Source: Thiosulfativibrio sp964387695
GTDB lineage: Bacteria > Pseudomonadota > Gammaproteobacteria > Thiomicrospirales > Thiomicrospiraceae
Assembly (NCBI GenBank): GCA_964387695.1
Contig: CAYLXI010000003.1
Coordinates: 1 to 32,052, forward strand
Length of the DNA stretch: 32,052 nt
Reading direction: 5' to 3'
The translations under genes were made by a program, and so were the position numbers. Below the pieces are notes generated by a model. It saw only the letters and a list, made by a program, of their open reading frames with translations. It did no database searches and was not told the DNA's origin. Shown piece after piece: positions 24,211 through 32,052 of the stretch. How positions within the stretch are numbered: the stretch's first letter is position 1; each line of letters opens with the position of its first letter.

Positions 24211-25854
24211 ATGAAAGCCGCAAAACTCTTTATAAAATGCTTAGAAAATGAAGGCGTTGAATACATTTTTGGCATTCCTGGTGAAGAAAACCTAGATATT
24301 ATGGATGCCTTGCTAGATTCTAAAATTAAATTTATTACCACCAGGCATGAACAAGGTGCTGCCTATATGGCGGATGTATATGGTCGCTTAACGGGCAAAG
24401 CAGGCGTTTGTTTATCTACATTAGGGCCTGGAGCAACCAATCTGGTTACTGGCGTAGCAGATGCCAATATGGACAATGCCCCTTTGGTTGCTATTGCAGG
24501 GCAGGCTGCCACCAATAGAATGCACAAAGAATCACATCAAGTTGTTGATCTAGTAAGCATGTTTAAACCGATTACTAAATATGCCACCCAGATTTTAGAG
24601 CCTGACACCATTCCAGAAGTCGTTCGTAAAGCCTTTAAATTAGCTGAAGCAGAAAAACCTGGAGCAACTTTTATTGATTTGCCTGAAAATATTGTTGAAA
24701 TGGAAACAAATGAAATCCCTCTGCCTTGCAGTAAAAACTGCTTAACTTTTGCCAACAAAAGCTTAATTAAGCAAGCTTCTGAACTGGTTAAAAATGCACA
24801 AAACCCTCTTATTTTAATTGGTAACGGAGCCGTAAGATCACGAGCGGGTAAAGCCATTAAAACCTTTATTGATCGTCATAAAATTCCTGTTGTAAATACT
24901 TTTATGGCAAAAGGAATTATCCCCTTTTATAACCCTATGGCAATGGGAACAGCAGGTTTACAAAAGGGAGACTATGAAAATGCTGGCTTTGAGAAAGCTG
25001 ATGTCATTATCTGTGTCGGTTTTGATATGGTTGAATACCACCCTCATCTTTGGAATCCAAATCGTCAGCATAAGATCATTCACATTGATACCAAAAAAGC
25101 AGAAGTTGATAATCGTTATATTCCAGAAATTGAATTAATCGGTAATATAGGAGGTAACTTTAAAGCCTTAGGCATGGCAATTAAAGAACCTATTGAATCC
25201 ACCCAAATTGAATTTAATCTACGAAAAGCCATGATATCTGAAATGGAAAGATGCAAAAGCAATCAAGCTTGGCCCGTTTTACCGCAAAAAATAATTTGGG
25301 ATTTAAGAACAGCGATGAAATCTCAAGATATTGCTATCAGTGATGTTGGCTCACATAAAATGTGGATGGCACGCCTGTTTCGCTGTGATCTTCCCAATAC
25401 TTGTATTATTTCTAACGGCTTTGCTGGCATGGGAATTGCGGTACCTGGAGCGATTGCTGCCAAGCTAGCAAACCCAGACAAAGCCATAGTTGCGGTAACG
25501 GGTGATGCTGGTTTTATGATGAACTCTCAAGAAATTGAAACCGCGTTGCGATGTAATGTAGCCATTGTGATTTTAATTTGGAATGACAGTCAATATGGTT
25601 TAATAGAATGGAAACAGCAAAGGCGTTTTGGTCGCAGTGCTTATATTGATTTTAAAAACCCAAACTTTATTACTTATGCTGAATCTTTTGGTGCAACAGG
25701 AGTAAGAATAGAAAAAACATCACAGCTTTTGCCCGAATTAAAAAAGGCACTCTCACGACAAACAGTCACAATTATTGACTGCCCAGTGGACTATTCTGAA
25801 AATGACAGGCTCACGGAGTTATTAGGTAGCGTACTTTCTGAAATAGAAGGATAA
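24211..25854 (+). CDS. Acetolactate synthase large subunit, catabolic AlsS-like
   Basis: A thiamin-diphosphate enzyme that joins two pyruvates to 2-acetolactate. The 547-residue protein has the three ThDP-fold domains. The catalytic Glu47 is in TTRHEQGAAYMADVYGRL, GPGATN follows near 77-82, and the ThDP motif begins at about residue 429 (GDAGFMMNSQEIETALR, IWNDSQYGLIEWKQ). The IWND-x-x-YG-x-I-x-WKQ form is nearer to catabolic AlsS-type enzymes than to the FAD-dependent anabolic IlvB type. No small regulatory subunit (ilvN/ilvH) and no acetolactate decarboxylase gene is adjacent. It stands alone after the dsbA terminator, with AAAGAG before the ATG. An anabolic role cannot be excluded. Confidence 0.87.
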   Translation: MKAAKLFIKCLENEGVEYIFGIPGEENLDIMDALLDSKIKFITTRHEQGAAYMADVYGRLTGKAGVCLSTLGPGATNLVTGVADANMDNAPLVAIAGQAATNRMHKESHQVVDLVSMFKPITKYATQILEPDTIPEVVRKAFKLAEAEKPGATFIDLPENIVEMETNEIPLPCSKNCLTFANKSLIKQASELVKNAQNPLILIGNGAVRSRAGKAIKTFIDRHKIPVVNTFMAKGIIPFYNPMAMGTAGLQKGDYENAGFEKADVIICVGFDMVEYHPHLWNPNRQHKIIHIDTKKAEVDNRYIPEIELIGNIGGNFKALGMAIKEPIESTQIEFNLRKAMISEMERCKSNQAWPVLPQKIIWDLRTAMKSQDIAISDVGSHKMWMARLFRCDLPNTCIISNGFAGMGIAVPGAIAAKLANPDKAIVAVTGDAGFMMNSQEIETALRCNVAIVILIWNDSQYGLIEWKQQRRFGRSAYIDFKNPNFITYAESFGATGVRIEKTSQLLPELKKALSRQTVTIIDCPVDYSENDRLTELLGSVLSEIEG

Positions 25855-25964
25855 TATTTTTACTCATCATTATTATTTTGGGTAAAATAATCTTATTAGA
25901 AACTGAGTGCAGAATGTGATGTCTGGTCTTTTAGATCCGTCAAACTTTTAAAACAGGAAATAAT

Positions 25965-26300
25965 ATGATTTATGTTAAACGAGATGTTTCTGGAAATATT
26001 GCTGATCTTGTCTTTATGCCTGAAGAAGGCTTAGAAGAAGTTGGCTTATTTGATCCTGAGTTAAAAGCTTTTGTAGAAAATTCCCAAAACAAGGATCTTA
26101 TTAAAGTTATTCTCACAAAACTTGATTTAGGAATGGTAAGGGTTATTGAAGACATGGTTGATGTTATGATTGAAAAAGAACTGATTCTTTTTACTGATTT
26201 ACCTGAACCTGTGCAGAATAAACTATTATTTAAACGAGCCATTCGACAATCTATGTCTTGTGACAGTAATTTTATGGAAGAAGAAATTATTCAATTTTAG
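25965..26300 (+). CDS. Conserved small protein, 'tryptophan synthase subunit beta like' family
   Basis: The 111-residue protein begins MIYVKRDVSGNIADL and contains PEEGLEEVGLFDPELKAFV (20-38), LDLGMVRVIEDMVDVMIEK (53-71), LILFTDLPEPVQNKLLFKR and ends with acidic residues. I recognise this as a small gammaproteobacterial family commonly annotated 'tryptophan synthase subunit beta like protein'. The name is misleading: there is no pyridoxal-phosphate fold or similarity to TrpB in these residues. No signal peptide or membrane segment. AGGAAA lies about 8 bp before the ATG. prlC follows after 11 bp, so the two are probably co-transcribed. The function is unknown; an acidic, helical, dimer-like protein is all that can be said. 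Confidence 0.8.
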   Translation: MIYVKRDVSGNIADLVFMPEEGLEEVGLFDPELKAFVENSQNKDLIKVILTKLDLGMVRVIEDMVDVMIEKELILFTDLPEPVQNKLLFKRAIRQSMSCDSNFMEEEIIQF

Positions 26301-26311
26301 TAGGTTTTATA

Positions 26312-28351
26312 ATGAAGCAACGCCTAAGCACTCACTCTCTTCCAGTATTTTCTCAGCTACTTGTGAAAGACATTGAGCCCAATGTTACAAAAGTTTTATC
26401 CGATAATTTAACTGAAATTTCACAATTGGTTGCAAGCAACCAGCCTCCTACGTGGCAAAACTTTATAAAACCTTTAGAAACACTGGAGAATCGTTTAGAG
26501 CAAGTTTGGGGTCCTATTGCCCACTTAGATGCCGTTAAAAATAACGATGATTGGCACGCATCTTATCTTTGTTGTTTAGAGAAAATAACCCGCTACTCAA
26601 CTCAAGTAGGTCAAAATATAGGACTGTTTAAAAAATTTAATACTCTAGCAGAAAGTAGCGATTTTAATGATTATAGCCAATCACAAAAAAAGGTAGTAGA
26701 AAATGCTTTGCGTGATTTTAAATTATCAGGAATAACTCTTTCTGATGCACAACAAAATGAATTCAAAGACATTTCACAAAAACTATCACTGCTTGGTAGT
26801 CAGTTTAGTAACAATGTATTAAAGTCTACTCAGGCTTGGGAAAAACTTATCACCAAACAATCTGATTTAACAGGTTTGCCAGAAGCCGCCATTGGACTAT
26901 TAAAACAACTTGCAGAACAAAAACAAATAACTGGCTGGAGAATTACGCTAGACTTTCCATCTTATATCGCTGTCTTAACCTATGCAGACAATCGCAATTT
27001 GCGAGAGGAAGTTTATAAAGCTTTTGCCACCAGAGCATCTGAACAAGCAGATAATATTGAGTTTGATAACAGTAAAAACATAGCAAAAATTTTACAGCTT
27101 CGCCATCAAAAAGCGTTATTACTGGGGTTTAACAATTATGCAGAGCTTTCTTTAGCAACTAAAATGGCTAACAGCGCTGAAGAAGTTGTGCAGTTTCTTA
27201 CGGACCTAGCAAAAAAATCTAAACCTCAAGCAAAAAAAGAACTGGAAAAATTAAAATCATTTGCCAAAACAGAGCTTAATATAGAAGATTTGCAGCCTTG
27301 GGACTCAATCTATGCCACGGAAAAGCTTAAACATCAAACTCTCAGTTTATCGCAAGAAATTTTAAAGCCTTACTTTCCCCTTACTAAAGTATTAGAAGGG
27401 CTATTTAATATTACGCTGCAAGTGTTTGGGGTAAAAATTAAAGAAAAGCACGGGGTTGATGCTTGGCATAAAGAAGTTAGGTTTTTTGAGTTGTTTGACA
27501 CTAAATCACAACAGTCTTTTGGAGGGTTTTATCTAGATCTATATGCCAGAGAGAATAAACGAGGAGGTGCTTGGATGGACTCGGTCATTTCTCGCTGGAA
27601 ACTCCCAAGTGGTGAATTACAAACCCCCGTTGCCTATTTAATTTGTAATTTCACTCCGCCTCTTTTAAACAAACCTGCTTGTTTAACCCACAACGAAGTG
27701 ACTACGCTCTTTCATGAGTTTGGTCATGGTATTCACCATCTCATGACACAGATAGAAGACTTTAATGTTTCTGGTATTGCAGGCGTTCCATGGGATGCAG
27801 TAGAACTTCCTTCACAATTCATGGAAAATTTTTGTTGGGAAAAAGAAAGTCTTGACCTTATCACTCACCATATAGAAACAGGAGATACTTTACCCACAGA
27901 TCTGCTAGAATCACTCAAGAAAAGTCGAGGATTTCAATCGGCGATGATGATGTTAAGGCAGCTAGAGTTTAGCTTGTTTGACTTTAAGTTACACAGTGAA
28001 TATCAGAATGAAAATCCCATTGAAGTTTTAAGATTAGCACAACAAGTCCGTGAAGAAGTTGCAGTGATATTTCCGCCCAAATACCATCGCTTTCCCCACA
28101 GCTTTAGCCATATTTTTTCGGGGGGATATGCCGCAGGATACTTTAGTTATAAATGGGCAGAAGTTTTATCTGCCGATGCTTTCAGTCTGTTTGAAGAAAC
28201 TGGCATTTTAAATCCAAATACTGGCGCAAAATTTAAAAACATTATACTTGCCTCGGGGGGTTCTGTTCACCCTATGGAGCTATTTAAAACCTTTAGAGGT
28301 AGAGGCCCTAGTATTGATGCTCTATTACGACATTCAGGCATTCAGGTTTGA
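26312..28351 (+). CDS. prlC: Oligopeptidase A (M3 zinc metallopeptidase)
   Basis: A cytoplasmic zinc peptidase that degrades short peptides, including cleaved signal peptides. The 679-residue protein (Escherichia coli PrlC 680) has the M3 helical fold and the zinc motif HEFGH (about 467-471, in TTLFHEFGHGIHHLM). It also has the downstream Glu region FMENFCWE, GGFYLDLYARENKRGGAWM before it and a C-terminal FSHIFSGGYAAGYFSYKWAE that lines the active-site cleft. All match oligopeptidase A. It is 11 bp after the small conserved gene. An exact palindrome copy lies 17-32 bp after its stop. Confidence 0.95.
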   Translation: MKQRLSTHSLPVFSQLLVKDIEPNVTKVLSDNLTEISQLVASNQPPTWQNFIKPLETLENRLEQVWGPIAHLDAVKNNDDWHASYLCCLEKITRYSTQVGQNIGLFKKFNTLAESSDFNDYSQSQKKVVENALRDFKLSGITLSDAQQNEFKDISQKLSLLGSQFSNNVLKSTQAWEKLITKQSDLTGLPEAAIGLLKQLAEQKQITGWRITLDFPSYIAVLTYADNRNLREEVYKAFATRASEQADNIEFDNSKNIAKILQLRHQKALLLGFNNYAELSLATKMANSAEEVVQFLTDLAKKSKPQAKKELEKLKSFAKTELNIEDLQPWDSIYATEKLKHQTLSLSQEILKPYFPLTKVLEGLFNITLQVFGVKIKEKHGVDAWHKEVRFFELFDTKSQQSFGGFYLDLYARENKRGGAWMDSVISRWKLPSGELQTPVAYLICNFTPPLLNKPACLTHNEVTTLFHEFGHGIHHLMTQIEDFNVSGIAGVPWDAVELPSQFMENFCWEKESLDLITHHIETGDTLPTDLLESLKKSRGFQSAMMMLRQLEFSLFDFKLHSEYQNENPIEVLRLAQQVREEVAVIFPPKYHRFPHSFSHIFSGGYAAGYFSYKWAEVLSADAFSLFEETGILNPNTGAKFKNIILASGGSVHPMELFKTFRGRGPSIDALLRHSGIQV

Positions 28352-28367
28352 AATTGAGCCTTTAAAA

Positions 28368-28383
28368 TTACCAGGCCTGGTAA
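28368..28383. repeat. Palindrome copy P5 (exact, extended to 16 bp), intergenic
   Basis: TTACCAGGCCTGGTAA is a perfect 16-bp inverted repeat containing the exact 12-bp core (28370-28381), between prlC and lplT. It could form a short hairpin, but only AAAAA follows, not a T-run on the plus strand, so a terminator is unlikely. It is the only copy outside a gene. Confidence 0.8.
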
Positions 28384-28417
28384 AAATGAAGATTAATTTT
28401 TATTTTTTTGAGGGCCT

Positions 28418-29719
28418 ATGAAACAACAACCACTTTTCTTTTCTAAACGATTTTTTCCCGTCTTTAGCGTACAATTTTTAGGTGCGTTTAATGATAACTT
28501 GTTTAGAAGTGCAACGGTAATGTTAATTGTTTTTACCTTAAATGAAAATCCTCAGCAGATAGGTTTATTAACCAGCTTAGCAGCAGGAATTTTTATTTTG
28601 CCTTTCTTTTTGTTTTCTGCTTTTGCAGGAAATCTTGCTGACCAAATCGAAAAAACTAAACTGGTTCGTAGAATAAAATTAACTGAAATTATTATTATGT
28701 CTTTTGGTGCTTGGGCGATTATGTCGTCCTCATTGCCCGCCTTGTTTGTATTGTTGTTTTTAATGGGTACACAATCGGCTTTTTTTGGTCCCATTAAATA
28801 CTCTATTCTTCCAGAGTACCTTTCTGTTAATGAACTTTCTCGCGGTAATGGTTGGTTTAGTGCTTCAACATTTATCGCTATTTTGCTAGGAACTTTAATT
28901 GGTGGCTGGGTGGTTTTAACAGATTCAGGCACTCAATGGCTAGGAGCTTTAGTTATCTTTATAGCAATATTAGGCTTTATAATGAGCTTTTTAATGCCCA
29001 CTGCCCATCATCGTACTAGGAAAAATAAAATAGATTTCAGAATTTTCTTTTTAACTAAAAGAGAAGTCTTAGCTGGGATAAAATTTCCGCAAGCATTTTT
29101 GGCAGCATTGGCTATAGGATGGTTTTGGTTTTTAGGTGCGGGATATTTAAGTCAAATTCCAGTGATTGTTAAAAGCCAATTATTTGGCAATGAAGAAGTC
29201 GTTTTATTATTTTTAACAACTTTTTCTTTAGGCATTGGGCTTGGAGCATTTTTAATAAATAAACTTATTTTACGCTTCAAAGAAGTTTCTCGCTTACGAT
29301 ATCACGGCATTATGTTAGCCAGCTTATCTGTGTTAATAATCGCATCAAACTTATTTATACAGGGCGTTGAAACCAGTGATTATTTACGAGGAATAGAGGG
29401 GTTTGTTAGCGATCTACCATCGGTTTTAACTTTATTGTGCTTATTGTTAATAGCAACAATAGGGGGGGGATATATTGTACCCCTGTATACGCAGTTGCAA
29501 ATGCATTCCCCTGAATATTTTAGAGGAAGAATGGTTGCAGTTAATAACATTATAAATTCTTTATTAATGGTATTATCATCTATATTGTTTATGATAGGTT
29601 ATGCGTTAGATTTTAATTTATTAAATTTATTTTATTTTTTAGCCTTTATGAATATATTGGTATCAATATGGCTATATATAAAAATTAATGCACTGAAAAA
29701 TTTGCCTAGCATAAGCTAG
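28418..29719 (+). CDS. lplT: MFS transporter, lysophospholipid transporter LplT-like
   Basis: LplT flips lysophospholipids inward across the inner membrane so that Aas can reacylate them. The 433-residue protein has 12 predicted membrane helices and the family's N-terminal FLGAFNDNLFRSA (about 19-31), a NLADQIEKTKLVRR loop and GTQSAFFGPIKYSILPEYL (about 117-135). This form is found in the LplT group and in LplT-Aas fusions. It is followed by aas 64 bp later, as in the enterobacterial lplT-aas pair. GAGGG lies near its ATG as a possible ribosome site. A 6-bp hairpin overlaps its stop codon. The symbol rests on family and context. Confidence 0.85.
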   Translation: MKQQPLFFSKRFFPVFSVQFLGAFNDNLFRSATVMLIVFTLNENPQQIGLLTSLAAGIFILPFFLFSAFAGNLADQIEKTKLVRRIKLTEIIIMSFGAWAIMSSSLPALFVLLFLMGTQSAFFGPIKYSILPEYLSVNELSRGNGWFSASTFIAILLGTLIGGWVVLTDSGTQWLGALVIFIAILGFIMSFLMPTAHHRTRKNKIDFRIFFLTKREVLAGIKFPQAFLAALAIGWFWFLGAGYLSQIPVIVKSQLFGNEEVVLLFLTTFSLGIGLGAFLINKLILRFKEVSRLRYHGIMLASLSVLIIASNLFIQGVETSDYLRGIEGFVSDLPSVLTLLCLLLIATIGGGYIVPLYTQLQMHSPEYFRGRMVAVNNIINSLLMVLSSILFMIGYALDFNLLNLFYFLAFMNILVSIWLYIKINALKNLPSIS

Positions 29720-29720
29720 G
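29705..29720 (+). other. Short hairpin overlapping the lplT stop codon
   Basis: CCTAGC (29705-29710), loop ATAA, GCTAGG (29715-29720): a perfect 6-bp stem on the lplT TAG. The next bases (TGTGAGTTTT) lack a tight T-run, so it is at best a weak terminator or attenuating hairpin between lplT and aas. Confidence 0.4.
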
Positions 29721-29783
29721 TGTGAGTTTTACAGAGTTTCACAGATATTCCTAAGTAGGAATTTGAACAAAGGATATTTAAAC

Positions 29784-31931
29784 ATGAAATGGTTGGTAAA
29801 AATACTATTTAAACTTTTCTTCCGTGTCGAAGTAAAAGGTCTAGAACACCTTAAAAAGATTGAACAATCGGGCGAACCCATTCTAATTGTTGCCAATCAT
29901 GTCTCTCTTCTAGACGGACCTTTATTGGGGCTGTTTTTATCAGACAACATTACCTTTATGGTTGATGTTGGGCATACTAAAAAATGGTATGAACGATTTT
30001 TATTAAGTTATGTTAATTATCTCCCCGTTGATTTACAAAGCCCTTTTGCGGTTAAGCACATGATTGCAGAGTTAAAGAAAGGCAAGCATTGCATGATTTT
30101 TCCAGAAGGAAGAATAACCACAACTGGAGGGCTAATGAAAGTCTATGAAGGCACTGCAATGGTTGCAGATAAAAGCCAAGCACAAATTCTTCCAGTGTTT
30201 ATTCAAGGCTCACAATTTAGTAAGCTTTCTTATTTAGATGGCACCCGATTTTCTTTTTTAAAACAACGGTGCTTTCCTAAAATTACCTTAACAATTTTAC
30301 CCCCAGAAAGAATTCAAAAGCCCGAGCATTTAAGAGGCCGTAAAAAGCGCAAATACTTAAAAAATGCTATTTATCAAATAATGAGAAATTCAGCATTTTA
30401 TGGAAATTATCAAGACAAATCTCTCTTTAAAGCCTTAGTAGATGCTAAAAACAATTATTCAGCTAAAGAAATTTGTGTAGATGATATTAATCGAGTGCAA
30501 CTAAATCGTAAAAAAATGCTGCTGGGTTCTTATATTTTAGGAGGAAAACTGCAAGAAAAGTTACAAGATCAAAAAAGAGTTGGCGTCTTATTACCCAATG
30601 TTTCAGGAGTCGCTATAACCTTCTTTTCTTTGCAAGCTTATGGATATGTTCCAGTTATGCTTAATTTTACGGCAGGATTAGGTCCTCTTAAATCTGCCTG
30701 TGAAACCTCTGAAATAGAAACTATTATTACCTCTCATAAATTTGTAGAAATATTCAAACTTGAAAACACCATTAAAGAGCTTTCTAAAAAAGTAAATATT
30801 ATATATTTAGAGGACATTCGAGAAACCATTGGCTTAATAGATAAATTAAAGGCTCTAGTTACTCCCCCTAAAAGCATGAAAGGATTCCATAAAAAACCAG
30901 AAGATGAAGCTGTCGTTCTTTTCACCTCTGGTTCAGAAGGAGCTCCTAAAGGCGTAGTTTTGTCTCATAAAAATGTCAATACAAATATTGAACAAATCTC
31001 TACTATGTTGACCCTATTGCCCAATGAGCAAATACTAAATGCTCTACCAACTTTTCATAGTTTTGGATTGACTGCTGGGTTACTATGGCCAATATTAAAA
31101 GGTGGAAAGGTGTTTTTATACCCTAGCCCTCTTCACTACCGTATTGTTCCTGAACTGATATATCGCCTTAATGCCAAAGTGTTTTTTGGCACAGATACCT
31201 TCTTTGCTGGCTATGCAAAAAAAGCTGACCCTTATGACTTTTACAGCATTAGAGCTTTAGTTGCAGGAGCTGAAAGACTGCGACCAGAAACGAGACAAAT
31301 TTATGCAGAAAAATTTCATACCGCTATTTTTGAAGGTTATGGCATTACCGAAACTTCACCTGTGCTAGCGGTTAATATTCCTCAAGCTGCCAAAATCGGA
31401 ACCGTAGGGCAGTTTGTGGTGGGCATTGAACATCGTATTGAAAAAGTTCCTGGTATAGAAGATGGTGGACGACTATTTGTAAAAGGCCCTAATATTATGA
31501 AAGGTTATTTAATGCCAGATAAGCCGGGTATTCTTCAACCTCCTCAAGATGAGTGGTATGATACCAGTGATATTGTAGAAGTTGACGATGAAGGATATGT
31601 AACTATTAAGGGTAGAGCTAAACGCTTTGGAAAAATTGCTGGAGAAATGATTTCACTTACTGCGGTGGAGACTTATATTAATAAAGCTAGCCCAGCAGGG
31701 CATCATGTTGTGGTTTCAGTACCAGATGAACGCAAAGGTGAAAAGCTTATTTTAGTAACCAATGATAAGGAGCTTAGTCGTCAAACCGTTATTCAGGCAG
31801 CAGCAGAGGCAGAAGTATCAGAATTAATGATTCCAAAGGTGGTGATTTTAGTGGCATCTATTCCAGTGCTTGGAACAGGAAAAACGAATTATCCAGAAGT
31901 ACAAAAAATTGCAGAAGGTCATTCTAAATAG
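29784..31931 (+). CDS. aas: Acyltransferase/acyl-ACP synthetase (Aas-like)
   Basis: A two-domain enzyme that activates fatty acids on acyl carrier protein and transfers them to 2-acyl-lysophosphatidylethanolamine. The 715-residue protein has an N-terminal PlsC-type acyltransferase domain with H39-x4-D44 (ANHVSLLD) and FPEGR (106-110), then an AMP-binding synthetase domain with FTSGSEGAPKGVVLSHKN (about 380-397), YGITETSP and DTSDIVEVDDEGYVTIKGR. The Escherichia coli protein is 719 residues. ATG at 29784 is preferred over an upstream in-frame TTG at 29763: AAAGGA is 9 bp before it, and MKWLVKILFKLFFRV is a typical membrane-associating start. It pairs with lplT upstream. Repeat R5 begins 20 bp after its stop. 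Confidence 0.94.
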   Translation: MKWLVKILFKLFFRVEVKGLEHLKKIEQSGEPILIVANHVSLLDGPLLGLFLSDNITFMVDVGHTKKWYERFLLSYVNYLPVDLQSPFAVKHMIAELKKGKHCMIFPEGRITTTGGLMKVYEGTAMVADKSQAQILPVFIQGSQFSKLSYLDGTRFSFLKQRCFPKITLTILPPERIQKPEHLRGRKKRKYLKNAIYQIMRNSAFYGNYQDKSLFKALVDAKNNYSAKEICVDDINRVQLNRKKMLLGSYILGGKLQEKLQDQKRVGVLLPNVSGVAITFFSLQAYGYVPVMLNFTAGLGPLKSACETSEIETIITSHKFVEIFKLENTIKELSKKVNIIYLEDIRETIGLIDKLKALVTPPKSMKGFHKKPEDEAVVLFTSGSEGAPKGVVLSHKNVNTNIEQISTMLTLLPNEQILNALPTFHSFGLTAGLLWPILKGGKVFLYPSPLHYRIVPELIYRLNAKVFFGTDTFFAGYAKKADPYDFYSIRALVAGAERLRPETRQIYAEKFHTAIFEGYGITETSPVLAVNIPQAAKIGTVGQFVVGIEHRIEKVPGIEDGGRLFVKGPNIMKGYLMPDKPGILQPPQDEWYDTSDIVEVDDEGYVTIKGRAKRFGKIAGEMISLTAVETYINKASPAGHHVVVSVPDERKGEKLILVTNDKELSRQTVIQAAAEAEVSELMIPKVVILVASIPVLGTGKTNYPEVQKIAEGHSK

Positions 31932-31950
31932 GGTTTTGGTTAAGCGGTTC

Positions 31951-32052
31951 CCTAAGGAAGAACTTAACAACTAAGATTATTTTATGCTGGCTAAAAGCGC
32001 CGATATTTTCACTGCAATTCGTTGCAATAGCTAGCTATTACGCCTCATTTCA
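31951..32052 (+). repeat. MITE-like repeat R5 (left end and core, cut by window end)
   Basis: It begins CCTAAGGAAGAACTTAACAA and continues CTAAGATTATTTTATGCTGG, a GGC/GCC hairpin, CGATATTTTCACTGC, the 10-bp insert AATTCGTTGC that forms a TGCAA-TTCG-TTGCA hairpin, the palindrome AATAGCTAGCTATT (32026-32039) and CGCCTCATTTCA. It matches R1 on the left and R3 in the core and shares the AAGAACTTAA terminus variant with R2's right end. It runs off the window, so the right end cannot be seen. Confidence 0.87.

Noticed and set aside
25855..25912. TTTTAC/GTAAAA inverted pair after the acetolactate synthase gene as a terminator
   Set aside because: The stem is AT-only with a long loop and no following T-run; too weak to call.
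28368..28383. Intergenic palindrome P5 as the prlC terminator
   Set aside because: No T-run follows on the plus strand, and the same core occurs inside three genes, where a terminator would be harmful.

Overview
The window is AT-rich chromosomal DNA from a free-living type of gammaproteobacterium. By eye G+C is in the high thirties percent. Support comes from a bifunctional SpoT with its RFKD motif, oligopeptidase A, an LplT/Aas pair, TmcA, a YafD-like protein and the MoxR-DUF58-DUF4381-VWA-BatD operon. Cytochrome c maturation is by System II (ResB/CcsA), as in several sulfur-oxidising, methylotrophic or Thiotrichales-like gammaproteobacteria. I cannot fix the genus. No tRNA, rRNA, CRISPR array, phage gene or transposase gene is visible.

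Layout. 1-1413: 3' part of spoT, ending in a structured terminator. 1567-8581: a tightly overlapping six-gene Bat operon (MoxR ATPase, DUF58, DUF4381, two VWA proteins, BatD). 8579-10472: a repeat-rich zone with a small Ser/Thr/Asn/Gln-rich hypothetical gene on the minus strand and purU, punctuated by three copies of an undescribed small repeat. 10649-13352: a membrane desaturase on plus, then hemH and a MYG1-family gene on minus with overlapping ends. 13510-19448: cardiolipin synthase, a YafD-like EEP phosphoesterase, then a BFD-like ferredoxin, a SLC13/DASS transporter and tmcA as a compact operon. 19487-24154: engB, divergent from resB-ccsA-dsbA, which end at a strong terminator. 24211-28351: an orphan acetolactate synthase, a small conserved hypothetical and prlC. 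28418-31931: lplT and aas for lysophospholipid salvage. The window ends inside a further repeat copy.

How the genes fit together. Most are housekeeping or envelope functions. The Bat operon probably couples an AAA+ ATPase to metal-dependent VWA proteins at the inner membrane. ResB/CcsA/DsbA handle periplasmic haem and thiol chemistry, with HemH supplying protohaem. Cls, LplT, Aas and the desaturase act on membrane lipids.

The most novel signals are non-coding. (1) A MITE-like repeat family of about 165 bp is present as five full, partial or internally deleted copies (8579, 9158, 10337, 14906, 31951). It has inverted termini near AAGGAATCTCTTAACAACTA, a hairpin with a paired base change and a 14-bp perfect palindrome, and it sits at gene 3' ends. 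(2) A 12-bp palindrome ACCAGGCCTGGT occurs three times exactly and twice with one mismatch, in three reading frames and in one intergenic gap. This suggests a DNA-binding signal selected at the nucleotide level.
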